In this document: piece by piece, positions 43,289 through 52,053 of the stretch
Layout: each line of letters opens with the position of its first letter
Position numbering within the stretch: position 1 is the stretch's first letter
Assembly: GCA_043755815.1 (NCBI GenBank)
Contig: JAYUSF010000224.1
Coordinates: 20,294-84,293, forward strand
Direction: 5' to 3'
Source of the DNA: CAIWAH01 sp043755815
Lineage (GTDB): Bacteria; Verrucomicrobiota; Verrucomicrobiia; Limisphaerales; UBA9464
Length of the DNA: 64,000 nucleotides
The notes under the pieces: model-generated
What the model saw: the letters and a program-made list of their open reading frames with translations, nothing else
Databases searched by the model: none
What the model was told of the DNA's origin: nothing
Position numbers and translations under genes: made by a program

Positions 43289-43366
43289 GGCGGCATCCTA
43301 GCCGTCGTTCGCCCGGAAGGGAATCCGCGCCCTTCGGCTGCCGGAAGGATTTTTTATCGGACCGAG

Positions 43367-44941
43367 TCAATCGAGGTCCGAGACCCCCGCCAATGGTCCC
43401 GCGGGCGCGGGCCGTGGCTTTCGCTCCGGCAAGAAGTCACAGCGCTTGGGCCAAGCTACCGCCTCAGGATCGCCGCGGCCGAATTTGGCGGTCGGCGAAG
43501 CTTTTGCCGCCTCGTCCGGAAACCCCCGCCAGAAAAACCGCCATTGCCGACCGTCGGCATTTCGCCGCGTGCGGATCACCCCGAACAGGCTCGACGTCTT
43601 GGAGGCATTCGTCGAGACGTCGCGCCGCCACAGATTCCAGAGCAGGGACTGGCTGGCCATCCCGCGCACCGGGTTCTTCTCGCTGCGATACACCGACCAC
43701 AGCGGGCTGTAGATCCGGTCGACCGACTCGTTGTTCTTGATCAGCGTTTCCAGCGGCGCAATGGCCTGAAACCGTTCGCGCCCCTCAAAGTCACGCTTCC
43801 AATAGAACAGCGGCCAAAGGTCACGCCGCTCGTTCCGGGCCCCGGACGGCCGGCTCACATCCCGCGAATGGTCATAGAGGAAAAAAAGGCTCCGCCAGCG
43901 GTCGCTCGCGAGCGCGGGTTTGTTGATTTCGCGATGATCGTAGAATGGCCACACGACGAAATTCCGGGCGCGCGTGGGCGTCCGCTCGGTGCCCCAGAGC
44001 GGCCAGAAGCGCCGGGCGGTTTTGCCCTCGCCGTTGGCCCAGCCGAGGAACGGCCACGGCGTGCCCCATTCTTCAAAACGATTCTTCCGATCCTGGGTGT
44101 GGTTGAAGAACGGCCAGAGGACCGTCGTGCTGTCGAGCGCGGGTGACCGCACGGCCGAGAACAGCGGGAGCACCGTCCGCTGCGTCACCGGGTTGGTGGT
44201 GCCCAGGGCGGTCTTTTCAAAAAAAGCCAGCGGCCAGGCGAAGAAGGATTTTTCATGGCCCGGAATGAGTTCCAACTCGTCGATGAGGTTGGTCTTCCAA
44301 GTCACCTCCCGGATCTCGTGGCCGGCCAGCGGCCAAAGTTGCCAGCCGCTCACGCCGGCGCCCCGGCGGACATGGAAGAACGGCGCCGGCACGTTGAAGG
44401 TTTCCACGCCCGCCTTTTTGGTGACGACCCAGAGTGGCAGGGCGACGAACCGGACTTCGTCGCGGAAGAAATGGTTTTCCATCCGCCCGTAGAACGGCAC
44501 GACGGCAAGGTAGTCGTTGGTGCCCGAGGCGGACTTCTGCCAGAAGACGAAGGGGAAGAGGTTCCGCCGGGTCTTGGTGTCACTGTTGGTCGCGTCGGCG
44601 ATCGTCTGGCTGCCCGCCACGTTCAGCCACTGCAGGAGCTGCCAGCGGTATTCCGTCTCGAACCGGTCGTAGGTCAGGAGCGGGTAGATGAGATCAAAAT
44701 GAACCCGGCCCAGGGCGGGATCCCGGAAGCTTCGCAGCAGCGGAGAAAACGCCCACCAGTGCTGGGTGCCGGAGGTTTCCGCGGAGAAGAACGGCCCCGC
44801 CGCCTCGTGCCGTTCGCCGGGCTGCATCACCGCCGGAGCGGTGGCCGTGAGCGGACCCAGCTCCGCCGCCCCCGCGACACCGGTCGCGGCGACGGCCAGC
44901 AGGCGCAGCCAGCCGAACACTTTGCCCCAAGGAACCCTCAT
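43367..44941 (-). CDS. Exported protein with repeated W-P-[LF]-[WYF] motifs
   Basis: A 524-residue protein with a signal peptide (MRVPWGKVFGWLRLLAVAAT ... AGAAE). Its body is built of repeats of a short aromatic strand, each with W-P-[LF]-[FWY] (RRNLFPFVFWQK, SGWQLWPLAGHE, KSFFAWPLAFF, TVLWPFFNHTQD, RRFWPLWGTER, NFVVWPFYDHRE, RRDLWPLFYWKR). The spacing of about 20-60 residues suggests a beta-barrel or propeller in the outer envelope. No named family; similar aromatic-strand proteins occur in the PVC group, as far as I recall. Confidence 0.6.
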   Translation of the reverse strand: MRVPWGKVFGWLRLLAVAATGVAGAAELGPLTATAPAVMQPGERHEAAGPFFSAETSGTQHWWAFSPLLRSFRDPALGRVHFDLIYPLLTYDRFETEYRWQLLQWLNVAGSQTIADATNSDTKTRRNLFPFVFWQKSASGTNDYLAVVPFYGRMENHFFRDEVRFVALPLWVVTKKAGVETFNVPAPFFHVRRGAGVSGWQLWPLAGHEIREVTWKTNLIDELELIPGHEKSFFAWPLAFFEKTALGTTNPVTQRTVLPLFSAVRSPALDSTTVLWPFFNHTQDRKNRFEEWGTPWPFLGWANGEGKTARRFWPLWGTERTPTRARNFVVWPFYDHREINKPALASDRWRSLFFLYDHSRDVSRPSGARNERRDLWPLFYWKRDFEGRERFQAIAPLETLIKNNESVDRIYSPLWSVYRSEKNPVRGMASQSLLWNLWRRDVSTNASKTSSLFGVIRTRRNADGRQWRFFWRGFPDEAAKASPTAKFGRGDPEAVAWPKRCDFLPERKPRPAPAGPLAGVSDLD

Positions 44942-45183
44942 CAGACGGGCGGGAGAATTCGGGGATAACGGCGACGGGCGCAAGTTTCCGGGTGGCACAA
45001 TCGGGTCTGGCGCGTCAGCCGAGGGTTAGGCCCCATCCGGGCCACGGCTTGGGTTGACGCATCCGGAGCGACCGTCCAGAAGTGTTCCGTTTGCTGGCCG
45101 TTCGAACGCCATTCCTCGGTTTGGTATTTGTCCGGAGCTGTGCAACCGTTCGTGAGCTGCGGGTTGGGACGGGCACTGTCGGC

Positions 45184-46095
45184 ATGAAGATCAGCCATGA
45201 ACCGGGTCAGACCACGTCGGGGCGTTCCAGCCTCTACGAGTGCCGCGTCATGCACCACCGGCTTTCGCCGAAGCGGCACAAGTTTGAATACGGCATCTTC
45301 ATGGCCCTGCTCGACCTGGACGAACTGGATTCGCTCACGTCGAAACTGCGGCTCTTCGGCCGCAATCGGTCCCGGCCCTACAATTTCCGGGATGATGACC
45401 ACCTGCAAAGTCGGAAACCGGAAGGCGGAGATCGGGCCGGAGTGGCGGACCTCAAATCAGGGATCCGCGTCTGGCTGGCGGACCAGGGCGTGGCCACGGC
45501 AGCGGATTGCCGGATCAGCCTGCTCACGTTGCCCCGGGTCTTCGGCTATGTGTTCAACCCGGTGAGCTTCTACTTCGTCGAGACCGCCACGGGTGAATCC
45601 ATCTGCGCCATCGCCGAAGTGGGGAACACCTTCGGCGAACTGAAGCCATACCTGGTTCCCCTCGCTGAAACGGATCGGGGTGGCGGGGCGGAATCCGCGT
45701 TCCGCCTAGTGGCCCCCAAGCACTTCTACGTTTCCCCGTTCAGCGATCTCGAACTCAGTTTCGACTTCCGGCTGCACACTCCGGGCGAACAGCTCCAGAT
45801 CAGCGTGAACGACGTGGCGGCCGACGGCCAGCCGGTGCTCCTCAGCACGCTCACCGGCCAACGCCGGCCGCTGACCGACCGCCAACTGCTCCGCCTCACT
45901 GTCCGCTACCCCTTGGTCACGCTGCACGTCATCGCCCTCATCCACTGGCACGCGCTCAAGCTCTGGTGGAAACGGCTTCCGCTGTATCGCAAGGCGGAGA
46001 AGACCGAACTCCAGCGCGGGGTGTTCCGGCCCCATTCGAGCCTTCAGCCGGCGGCTCCCGCTTTGCCGATACCCCCCACCTTGCCAGCAGCATGA
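45184..46095 (+). CDS. DUF1365-family protein (fatty-acid modification cluster)
   Basis: A 303-residue protein matching DUF1365: SLYECRVMHHRLSPKRHKFE, YGIFMALLDLDELD, PRVFGYVFNPVSFYFVE, AEVGNTFGELKPY and KHFYVSPFSDLELSF. The family is regularly encoded next to cyclopropane-fatty-acid-synthase-like genes and an FAD-dependent oxidoreductase. The oxidoreductase is missing here. Start at ATG 45184. Its stop overlaps the next ATG. The 242-base gap upstream holds no visible gene and should carry the promoter. Confidence 0.88.
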   Translation: MKISHEPGQTTSGRSSLYECRVMHHRLSPKRHKFEYGIFMALLDLDELDSLTSKLRLFGRNRSRPYNFRDDDHLQSRKPEGGDRAGVADLKSGIRVWLADQGVATAADCRISLLTLPRVFGYVFNPVSFYFVETATGESICAIAEVGNTFGELKPYLVPLAETDRGGGAESAFRLVAPKHFYVSPFSDLELSFDFRLHTPGEQLQISVNDVAADGQPVLLSTLTGQRRPLTDRQLLRLTVRYPLVTLHVIALIHWHALKLWWKRLPLYRKAEKTELQRGVFRPHSSLQPAAPALPIPPTLPAA

Positions 46096-47327
46096 AGTTC
46101 CCCCTGCCCTCCGCCTGCGCCTTCCTCCTCACCGTAACGGCGTTCGCCACCGACTGGCCCTCCTGGCGCGGCGTCGATCGCAATGGCATCACCCCGGAGA
46201 CCGCCTGGTCGCACGACTGGCCGGCCGACGGTCCGAAGCGGCTTTGGAAAGCCAGCGTCGGCACCGGCTTCTCGTCGCTGGTCGTCGCCGACGGACGCCT
46301 CTTCACGCTGGGATGGGCCGCGGATCAGGACACGGTGATCAGCCTCGACGCGGCCACCGGGAAGACGAACTGGACGTTCACCTACCCCGAAAAGCTGGCG
46401 GACAAGATGTATGAGGGCGGACCCAACTCGACGCCGCTGGTGAATGGCCAGCGTGTCTTCACCGCCAGCAAGACGGGCAACCTCCACTGCCTCGAGGCCG
46501 CCACCGGCAAGCTGCTCTGGAACCGCAACCTCAAGCAGGACATCGACGCGAAAATCGCGGATTGGGGTGTTTCCGGCGCGCCCGTGCTCGCGGATGCCCA
46601 GACGCTGCTCATTAACTACGGCCCCCACGGCGTCGCGATCGATCCCGCGACCGGCCAGGTGCTCTGGAAATCCGGCACCAAGAAGGACATGAGCTTCACC
46701 GCGCCGGTGGTGACGCAGCTCGGCGCGGAACCCGCCGCCCTCTTCCACATGTCCGAGGCCCTGGTTGCCGTGAATCCGCGCACCGGCGCCACGCTGTGGG
46801 AATCCAAGTTTGGCCAGGGCTACCGCACGCACTGCTCCGACCCGGTCGTCAGCGGCGACCTCGTCTTCATCAGCTCCGGCGACGACGGCGGCGAACTCCT
46901 CCGCGTCACCGACAAGTCCGCGGAACGCGTCTGGAAGAACAAGAACCTGTCCACCTTCACCGGCACGGCGGTGCTGCTCGGCGGTAATCTCTACGGTCAC
47001 GAAACCGGCGGCTACAAGGCGGCGAACCAGCAACTGCGCTGCGTGGACTTCGCGACCGGCGAGGTAAAGTGGGGCGAAGGCGGCTTCGGCCAGGGCTCCA
47101 TCATCGCGGCCGGCGACCGGCTCATCGTGCTGAGCGAAAAGGGCGAGCTCAGCGTCGTGAAGGCGAACCCGGCGAAGTTTGAGCTGCTCGCCCGCACCCA
47201 GGCCATCGGCGGCAAATGCTGGACCGCGCCGGTCCTCGCCAACGGCCGGATCTACGTCCGCAACGCCAGGGGCGAACTCGCGTGCTTCGACGTCGGCGCG
47301 AAGCAGACGGCTTCCCTCGCCCAGTAA
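46092..47327 (+). CDS. Exported PQQ-type beta-propeller protein
   Basis: A 411-residue protein with a signal peptide (PSACAFLLTVTAFATDWPSW) and an eight-bladed propeller of the PQQ-enzyme-repeat type. Blade motifs of the form D-A-A-T-G-K-x-x-W recur (SLDAATGKTNWTF, CLEAATGKLLWNR, AIDPATGQVLWKS, AVNPRTGATLWES, DFATGEVKWGE). It carries the usual W-x-x-W-R-G start of this planctomycete/verrucomicrobial family. There are no catalytic dehydrogenase residues, so it is probably a binding or scaffold protein. It is coupled to the DUF1365 gene by ATGA, though a shared pathway is not obvious. Confidence 0.88.
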   Translation: MKFPLPSACAFLLTVTAFATDWPSWRGVDRNGITPETAWSHDWPADGPKRLWKASVGTGFSSLVVADGRLFTLGWAADQDTVISLDAATGKTNWTFTYPEKLADKMYEGGPNSTPLVNGQRVFTASKTGNLHCLEAATGKLLWNRNLKQDIDAKIADWGVSGAPVLADAQTLLINYGPHGVAIDPATGQVLWKSGTKKDMSFTAPVVTQLGAEPAALFHMSEALVAVNPRTGATLWESKFGQGYRTHCSDPVVSGDLVFISSGDDGGELLRVTDKSAERVWKNKNLSTFTGTAVLLGGNLYGHETGGYKAANQQLRCVDFATGEVKWGEGGFGQGSIIAAGDRLIVLSEKGELSVVKANPAKFELLARTQAIGGKCWTAPVLANGRIYVRNARGELACFDVGAKQTASLAQ

Positions 47328-47332
47328 AGGCC

Positions 47333-47710
47333 ATGCATCCGAACTGGAAGATTAGCGAAGATCGGTTGGTGGAACCCCTGTTCGAGCGGGAGCCGGACAA
47401 TGTGCCGGGGCCTTTCTACGTCATCAAAGACCGTTGTATCATCTGTGCGCTGCCGGTCGAAACTGCCCCCGCCAACATCACTTGGAGAATGTGCGATGGT
47501 TGTCCCGACCGTTGCCGGGTTGAACGCCAACCCGAATCGGCTCCAGAACTGGAGGCGATGATCGAAGTGGTCCGCGGCTCCTGCGTGGACGCCTACCGCT
47601 ACTGCGGCACTGATGATTACGTGCTCAACAGACTTACTGAACTGGGGCAGGCCCATTCTTGCGATGCGCTGGTCCATGCCAATCCCGTCTTACGCGATCA
47701 AATCAAGTGA
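47333..47710 (+). CDS. Ferredoxin-like cysteine protein
   Basis: A 125-residue protein with DNVPGPFYVIKDRCIICALP, followed by CDGCPDRCRVERQ and later VRGSCVDAYRYCG. The NVPGPFYV...C-x-x-C start resembles small ferredoxin-like proteins of Verrucomicrobiota. The number and spacing of Cys residues could hold an iron-sulfur cluster, but a canonical C-x2-C-x2-C-x3-C-P is not seen. The start ATG at 47333 lies five bases after the propeller stop. Its TGA overlaps the GTG start of the methyltransferase. Confidence 0.6.
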   Translation: MHPNWKISEDRLVEPLFEREPDNVPGPFYVIKDRCIICALPVETAPANITWRMCDGCPDRCRVERQPESAPELEAMIEVVRGSCVDAYRYCGTDDYVLNRLTELGQAHSCDALVHANPVLRDQIK

Positions 47711-49011
47711 ACGAACTCGAATCCAATCCCCTCGCCTTCGCGACCTCCACCGTTCAGGAGACCGTGGAAACGTCCTCGCCACCCCAGGCTTCGCTGACCG
47801 ACCGGGCTTGTCAGGCGTTGATCTTCCGCGCGTTCGCCCCGATGCGGCGCGGCCGGCTGACCTTGCGCTTGCCCGATGGCTCTCTACGTGAGTTCGGCAC
47901 GGGCGAAGACGGTCCCGTGGCGGAAGTGCATGTGCGCTCGCCACGCTTCTTCCGGCGCTGCGTCTTGGATGGCGACATCGGCTTCGGCGAGTCGTATCAG
48001 GCCGGCGAGTGGGATTCGCCCGATCTCTGCGCGGTCATCGCCTGGTTCTGCGCCAACGTGGAGCAGGCGCCCACGCTCAGCGGCTCGCAGAACCGCGGCT
48101 GGTTTGCCGCGCTTGGTGGGCTCGCCAACCGCCTGCGCCACGCGTTGAACCGCAATTCGCTCGCCGGTTCCAAGGCGAACATCCACGCCCACTACGACCT
48201 CGGGAACGCCTTCTACTCCCTCTGGCTCGACCCGACGATGACCTACTCGGCCGCGCTGTTTGAGTTCCCGGACCAGAACCTCGCCGCCGCGCAGACAGCC
48301 AAATACGACCGCTTGTGCCGCGAGTTGCGGCTGCAACCGACCGACCATGTCCTCGAGGTCGGTTCCGGCTGGGGCGGTTTCACCGAACACGCCGTGCGGA
48401 ACTACGGCTGCCGGGTCACCACGGTGACGATCAGCGAGGAGCAGCGGAAGTTCGCCGGCGAACGGTTCGCCCGCGCTGGCATCGCGGACCGCGCGGAGGT
48501 GAAGTTGCAGGACTACCGGCTGCTCACGGGGCAGTTCGACAAAATCGTCAGCATCGAAATGCTGGAGGCAGTGGGTGACCAATACCTGGAGACCTACTTC
48601 GGCAAGGTGCAGTCGCTGCTCGCGCCACACGGCCTGTTCGCCGCGCAGTTCATCACGTGTCCCGATGCGCGCTACGCGGAGTTCCGCCGTGGCGTGGACT
48701 GGATCCAAAAGCATGTCTTCCCCGGCTCGCTGCTGCTCTCGCTGAACCGGGTGAACGAGGCCATCCAGAAGACGGGCCGCCTGTCGCTCCATAACCTTCA
48801 CGATCTCGGACTCGACTACGCCCAGACGCTCCGGCTCTGGCGCGGACGGTTCAATGCCCAGCTCGAAGCCGTGCGGGCGCTGGGCTTCGACGAGCGCTTC
48901 CTCCGCACTTGGAACTACTACCTCGCCTACTGCGAGGCGGCCTTTGCCTGGCGCAACATCAGCGTGATGCAGGCGACGTGGACCGGGCCGAACAACCGTT
49001 CGCTGATGTGA
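47707..49011 (+). CDS. Cyclopropane-fatty-acyl-phospholipid synthase-like methyltransferase 1
   Basis: A 434-residue SAM-dependent enzyme. It has the CFA N-terminal lipid domain (MRRGRLTLRLPDGSLREFG, DGDIGFGESYQAGEWDSPDL), the hinge segment NIHAHYDLGNAFYSLWLDPT and TYSAALFE. SAM motif I is VLEVGSGWGGFTEHAV, and KIVSIEMLEAVG follows with its catalytic Glu. GTG at 47707 overlaps the preceding stop. It acts on unsaturated acyl chains of membrane lipids, adding a methylene or methyl group. Normal CFA enzymes are near 380 residues; the extra length is at the N-terminus. Confidence 0.92.
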   Translation: MNELESNPLAFATSTVQETVETSSPPQASLTDRACQALIFRAFAPMRRGRLTLRLPDGSLREFGTGEDGPVAEVHVRSPRFFRRCVLDGDIGFGESYQAGEWDSPDLCAVIAWFCANVEQAPTLSGSQNRGWFAALGGLANRLRHALNRNSLAGSKANIHAHYDLGNAFYSLWLDPTMTYSAALFEFPDQNLAAAQTAKYDRLCRELRLQPTDHVLEVGSGWGGFTEHAVRNYGCRVTTVTISEEQRKFAGERFARAGIADRAEVKLQDYRLLTGQFDKIVSIEMLEAVGDQYLETYFGKVQSLLAPHGLFAAQFITCPDARYAEFRRGVDWIQKHVFPGSLLLSLNRVNEAIQKTGRLSLHNLHDLGLDYAQTLRLWRGRFNAQLEAVRALGFDERFLRTWNYYLAYCEAAFAWRNISVMQATWTGPNNRSLM

Positions 49012-49015
49012 GCCG

Positions 49016-49351
49016 ATGATCGTCTTCCTGCGCCTCGCGTTCTCGTTCGTCCTGGTGGCGATGCTGGTGGTAACCTCGTGGGCGAGTTCGGTCGTCGCGC
49101 TGTGGAACACTCCGCGCGAAGTGGCCACGCACCCGTGGTTCATCGCGACGTTGTTCGACACCTATTTCGCGTTCCTCACGTTCTGGCTGTGGCTCGCGTG
49201 GAAGGAACGCACCTGGCCGCGGCGAATCGGCTGGCTCGTGGCGATCCTGCTGCTCGGCAACATCGCCATGGCGATTTACCTGCTGATCCAGCTCTTCCGC
49301 CTGCCGAAGACCGCGTCCTTGGAGGAACTGCTGACCCGGAGGAACCCATGA
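49016..49351 (+). CDS. DUF1475-family membrane protein
   Basis: A 111-residue protein with three membrane spans (LAFSFVLVAMLVVTSWASSV, TLFDTYFAFLTFWLWLAW, LVAILLLGNIAMAIYLLIQL), matching DUF1475. It begins four bases after the methyltransferase stop. Its role is unknown; its place between a CFA-type enzyme and a DUF1295 protein suggests a part in lipid modification. Confidence 0.75.
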   Translation: MIVFLRLAFSFVLVAMLVVTSWASSVVALWNTPREVATHPWFIATLFDTYFAFLTFWLWLAWKERTWPRRIGWLVAILLLGNIAMAIYLLIQLFRLPKTASLEELLTRRNP

Positions 49352-49423
49352 CCCATCCCCCCGCTCGAACGTTCCTTGGTGGCATCGAAGCGCGAAACGT
49401 CGTTCTGCGAGTGGCGTCGTTGC

Positions 49424-49550
49424 CTTCCCCCTCTCCTGGGGGAGAGGGCCGGGGTGAGGGCGGGCGGGCCTCCATCATCGTTCAATCGTTTTCGCAGAGT
49501 GAGTTAACGCCCGCCCTCACCCTAACCCTCTCCCCCAGGAGAGGGGATTT
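49424..49550. repeat. Large inverted repeat between DUF1475 and DUF1295 genes
   Basis: Two composite arms, CCCTCTCCTGGGGGAGAGGG plus GGTGAGGGCGGGCG on the left and CGCCCGCCCTCACC plus CCCTCTCCCCCAGGAGAGGG on the right, form a long cruciform. Each arm also folds alone. This CTCTCCTGGGGGAGAG type of repeat is widespread in GC-rich bacteria. It occupies much of the 289-base gap between two otherwise tightly packed genes. Confidence 0.8.
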
Positions 49551-49640
49551 TCCGATTCGCCACCGGCATGTCACTCGCACACACCGATGCCGGTTCCAGT
49601 CTCCGGAGCTTCGCTCCGGTTGCATCCGAAACCGCTAGCC

Positions 49641-50483
49641 ATGCCCTTCTCCCTTCTGCTCGTCCTGGCTGCGCTCGCCTTCGTCATCGTTGAGATGACC
49701 GCGACCTTCCTGGCCGCCCGGCGACTGCGAAACTTCGGGATCGTGGACGTCGTCTGGTCCTTTGGCTTCACGCCCCTCGTCTGGCTTTACGTCGGCCTGG
49801 CGGCGAGGCGGACCTATGACGCCAAGCTCGACGCGCATCCCGAGTGGAACTGGCCCGCCGCCCTGACCATCGCCGGGCTGGTAACCGCGTGGAGCCTGCG
49901 CCTCGGCGCGCATCTGCTCGTGCGCGTGAAGTCGCATCACCCGGTCGAGGACGTGCGTTATGCCAAACTGCGCCAGGAGTGGGGCGCACAAACTGACCGG
50001 AAGATGTTCGGCTTCTTCCTGGTCCAAGGCGCGCTTCAGGTCGTGCTCTCGCTGCCGTGGCTGCTCGTCATCCTCGATACCGAACCGGCGCGCCAGTTTA
50101 CGCTGAGTCCGCTCGCTTGGTTGGGCACCGCAATCTGGCTGGCCGGACTGGTGGGCGAAGCGATCGCCGACCGGCAACTCGCGGCGTTCCGGGCGAACCC
50201 GGCGAACAAGGGCAAAGTGTGCCAGCTCGGCCTGTGGAACTATTCGCGGCATCCGAACTACTTCTTCGAATGGCTGGTCTGGGTTGGCTACGCGGTGTTC
50301 GCGCTCAGCGCGCCGTGGGGCTGGCTGGGCCTGCTTGCACCCGCGCTGATGTGGCACTTCCTGGTCAACGTGACCGGCATCCCGATGACCGAGGAGCTGT
50401 CCGTGAAATCCAAAGGCGACGCCTACCGCGACTACCAGCGCTCGACGAGTGCGTTTGTGCCGTGGTTTAAGCAACAGCTTTGA
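49641..50483 (+). CDS. DUF1295 / steroid 5-alpha-reductase-like membrane protein
   Basis: A 280-residue multi-pass protein of DUF1295: NFGIVDVVWSFGF, LRLGAHLLVRVKSHHPVEDV, KVCQLGLWNYSRHPNYFFEW (the NAD(P)H-binding hallmark of isoprenylcysteine methyltransferase and steroid reductase folds), and TEELSVKSKGDAYRDYQRST. It is commonly next to CFA-type methyltransferases and may reduce or isomerise modified acyl chains. No start other than ATG 49641 fits. Confidence 0.87.
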   Translation: MPFSLLLVLAALAFVIVEMTATFLAARRLRNFGIVDVVWSFGFTPLVWLYVGLAARRTYDAKLDAHPEWNWPAALTIAGLVTAWSLRLGAHLLVRVKSHHPVEDVRYAKLRQEWGAQTDRKMFGFFLVQGALQVVLSLPWLLVILDTEPARQFTLSPLAWLGTAIWLAGLVGEAIADRQLAAFRANPANKGKVCQLGLWNYSRHPNYFFEWLVWVGYAVFALSAPWGWLGLLAPALMWHFLVNVTGIPMTEELSVKSKGDAYRDYQRSTSAFVPWFKQQL

Positions 50484-50559
50484 AACCGCGGATGGATATG
50501 GCCACACACGATTCGACAAACGCCGCCGTCTTCAGCGCTGAAAGCGCGACCGAGGACAG

Positions 50560-50732
50560 CCTGGGGTGGAGCGAACGGAGTGAGCGAAGCCCCAGGAGGA
50601 ACACCCAATCGCCGCAAGGGCTGAAGGCCCGTGATATCGGCACTCCTTCCGCCCCCGTCTCGCGCTTACAGCGCTCCACCAATTTGCCACTACAACCTGG
50701 GGCTTCGCTCGCACGGCTCGCTTCACCCCAGG
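50560..50732. repeat. Pair of long hairpins in the gap before the second methyltransferase
   Basis: The gap 50484-50834 (351 bases) has no gene. It holds two hairpins with almost the same sequence in opposite orientation: CCTGGGGTGGAGCG ... GAAGCCCCAGG at 50560-50596 and CCTGGGGCTTCGCTC ... TTCACCCCAGG at 50696-50732. Further short palindromes (CAGCGCTGAAAGCGC, GGCTTTCAGCC) lie outside them. The DUF1295 and second methyltransferase genes are thus separated by repeat DNA, so the second gene may have its own promoter. Confidence 0.75.
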
Positions 50733-50834
50733 CTATCATCTTGCTGGCTTTCAGCCTTCAGCAGGTGCCGTTGATTGTCCCACGCCGGGGCCCGCGTCCG
50801 CCCGCGTCTATTCGCTACTAAACCGCTCTTGCAG

Positions 50835-51995
50835 ATGCTCGACTCCCTTCTCACCCGCGACGTCTTCCCCGACTTCCTGCTCCGCATTGGCATCCGCCGG
50901 TTGCTGCGCCAGCGGCTGCGCGAGGAAGACCAGGGCGGACTCGAACCCAACCGCGCCCATCTGCTCGCGCTTGTCGAGGAGCTGCGCCGTTCGCCCATCG
51001 CCATCGAGACCGCGGCGGCCAACGAGCAGCACTACGAGGTGCCCACGCGCTTCTATCAGCTCTGCCTCGGGCCGCGCCTGAAATACTCGTCCGGCTATTA
51101 CCCGACCGGCCGCGAGACGCTGGCCCAGGCCGAGGAGATCATGCTGGCACTCACCTGCGAACGCGCGCAGCTCGCCGACGGACAGGAAATCCTCGAGCTC
51201 GGCTGCGGCTGGGGTTCGCTCACGCTCTGGATGGCCGAGAAGTATCCGCACGCCCGCATCACCGGCGTCTCCAACTCCGCGACCCAGAAGCTGCACATCG
51301 ACGCCGAATGCGCCCGGCGCGGGCTGAAGAACGTCACGATCATCACGTGCGACATGAACCGCTTTGAACCGCCAACTGCCGCTCGTAGCAGCCGAGGTGA
51401 CGAGGCTCATTCTTTAGCCAGCAGCCAGCATCCGACATCCAGCAGTGGAAAGGATCAGAGCCTCCTCACGTCGGCTCCTACGAAGGAACTTTGCGTCGGA
51501 CGCTTCGACCGCGTGGTCTCGGTCGAGATGTTCGAGCACATGAAGAACTACGAGCGGCTGCTCGGAAACATCGCCCGCTGGCTCAAGCCCGACGGCCGCC
51601 TCTTTGTCCACATCTTCACGCACAAGCACTTCGCCTATCACTTCGTCGCCCGCGACGAGACCGACTGGATGAGCCGCTATTTCTTCACCGGCGGCATCAT
51701 GCCCAGCGACGACCTGCTGCTCTACTTCCAGCGCGATGTCGAGCTGGTGAACCATTGGAACGTCAGCGGCCGTCACTACGGCCAGACGGCCGAACACTGG
51801 CTCCAGAACATGGACACCCACGAGCCGGAGATCCGCGCCATCTTCCGCGACACCTACGGGGTGGGGAACGAAACGCAGTGGTGGGTTTACTGGCGCGTGT
51901 TTTACCTCGCCTGCGCCGAGCTGTGGAACTTCCGCGGCGGCGACGAGTGGCTGGTGAGCCACTATCTGTTCCGTCCACGACCGCAGGCAAACTGA
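50835..51995 (+). CDS. CFA-synthase-like SAM methyltransferase 2, with in-frame repeat insertion
   Basis: A 386-residue SAM-dependent methyltransferase related to coclaurine N-methyltransferase-like and CFA enzymes: HYEVPTRFYQLCLGPRLKYS, SAM motif I ILELGCGWGSLTLWMAEKYP (from about residue 119), VSNSATQKLHID, IITCDMNRF, then RFDRVVSVEMFEHMKNYE. Between DMNRF and GRFDR is a stretch of about 42 residues (180-221, rich in Ser, Ala, Thr) with no place in the fold. It is encoded by a palindromic repeat (51384-51482). The frame stays open, so the protein may still be made with a surface loop. Confidence 0.87.
   Translation: MLDSLLTRDVFPDFLLRIGIRRLLRQRLREEDQGGLEPNRAHLLALVEELRRSPIAIETAAANEQHYEVPTRFYQLCLGPRLKYSSGYYPTGRETLAQAEEIMLALTCERAQLADGQEILELGCGWGSLTLWMAEKYPHARITGVSNSATQKLHIDAECARRGLKNVTIITCDMNRFEPPTAARSSRGDEAHSLASSQHPTSSSGKDQSLLTSAPTKELCVGRFDRVVSVEMFEHMKNYERLLGNIARWLKPDGRLFVHIFTHKHFAYHFVARDETDWMSRYFFTGGIMPSDDLLLYFQRDVELVNHWNVSGRHYGQTAEHWLQNMDTHEPEIRAIFRDTYGVGNETQWWVYWRVFYLACAELWNFRGGDEWLVSHYLFRPRPQAN
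51384..51482. repeat. RAYT-type palindrome pair inserted inside the methyltransferase gene
   Basis: The left arm CGTAGCAGCCGAGGTGACGA...GGCTCA and right arm GAGCCTCCTCACGTCGGCTC...CTACG are inverted copies of one sequence, about 45 bases apart. The same arm flanks the RAYT transposase gene (60675-60763 and 61342-61364). It lies in frame without stop codons inside the coding region of methyltransferase 2 and adds about 40 residues. Confidence 0.88.
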
Positions 51996-52053
51996 CGGGC
52001 GGGGGCGCCGCGGCAGGCTTCCCAAACTCGCTGCCCGTCGGCAGGCTTCACCC

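Noticed and set aside
43289..43370. Guanidine riboswitch before the Gdx gene
   Set aside because: Only about 80 bases separate Gdx from the upstream gene, and none of the conserved guanidine-I blocks is present.
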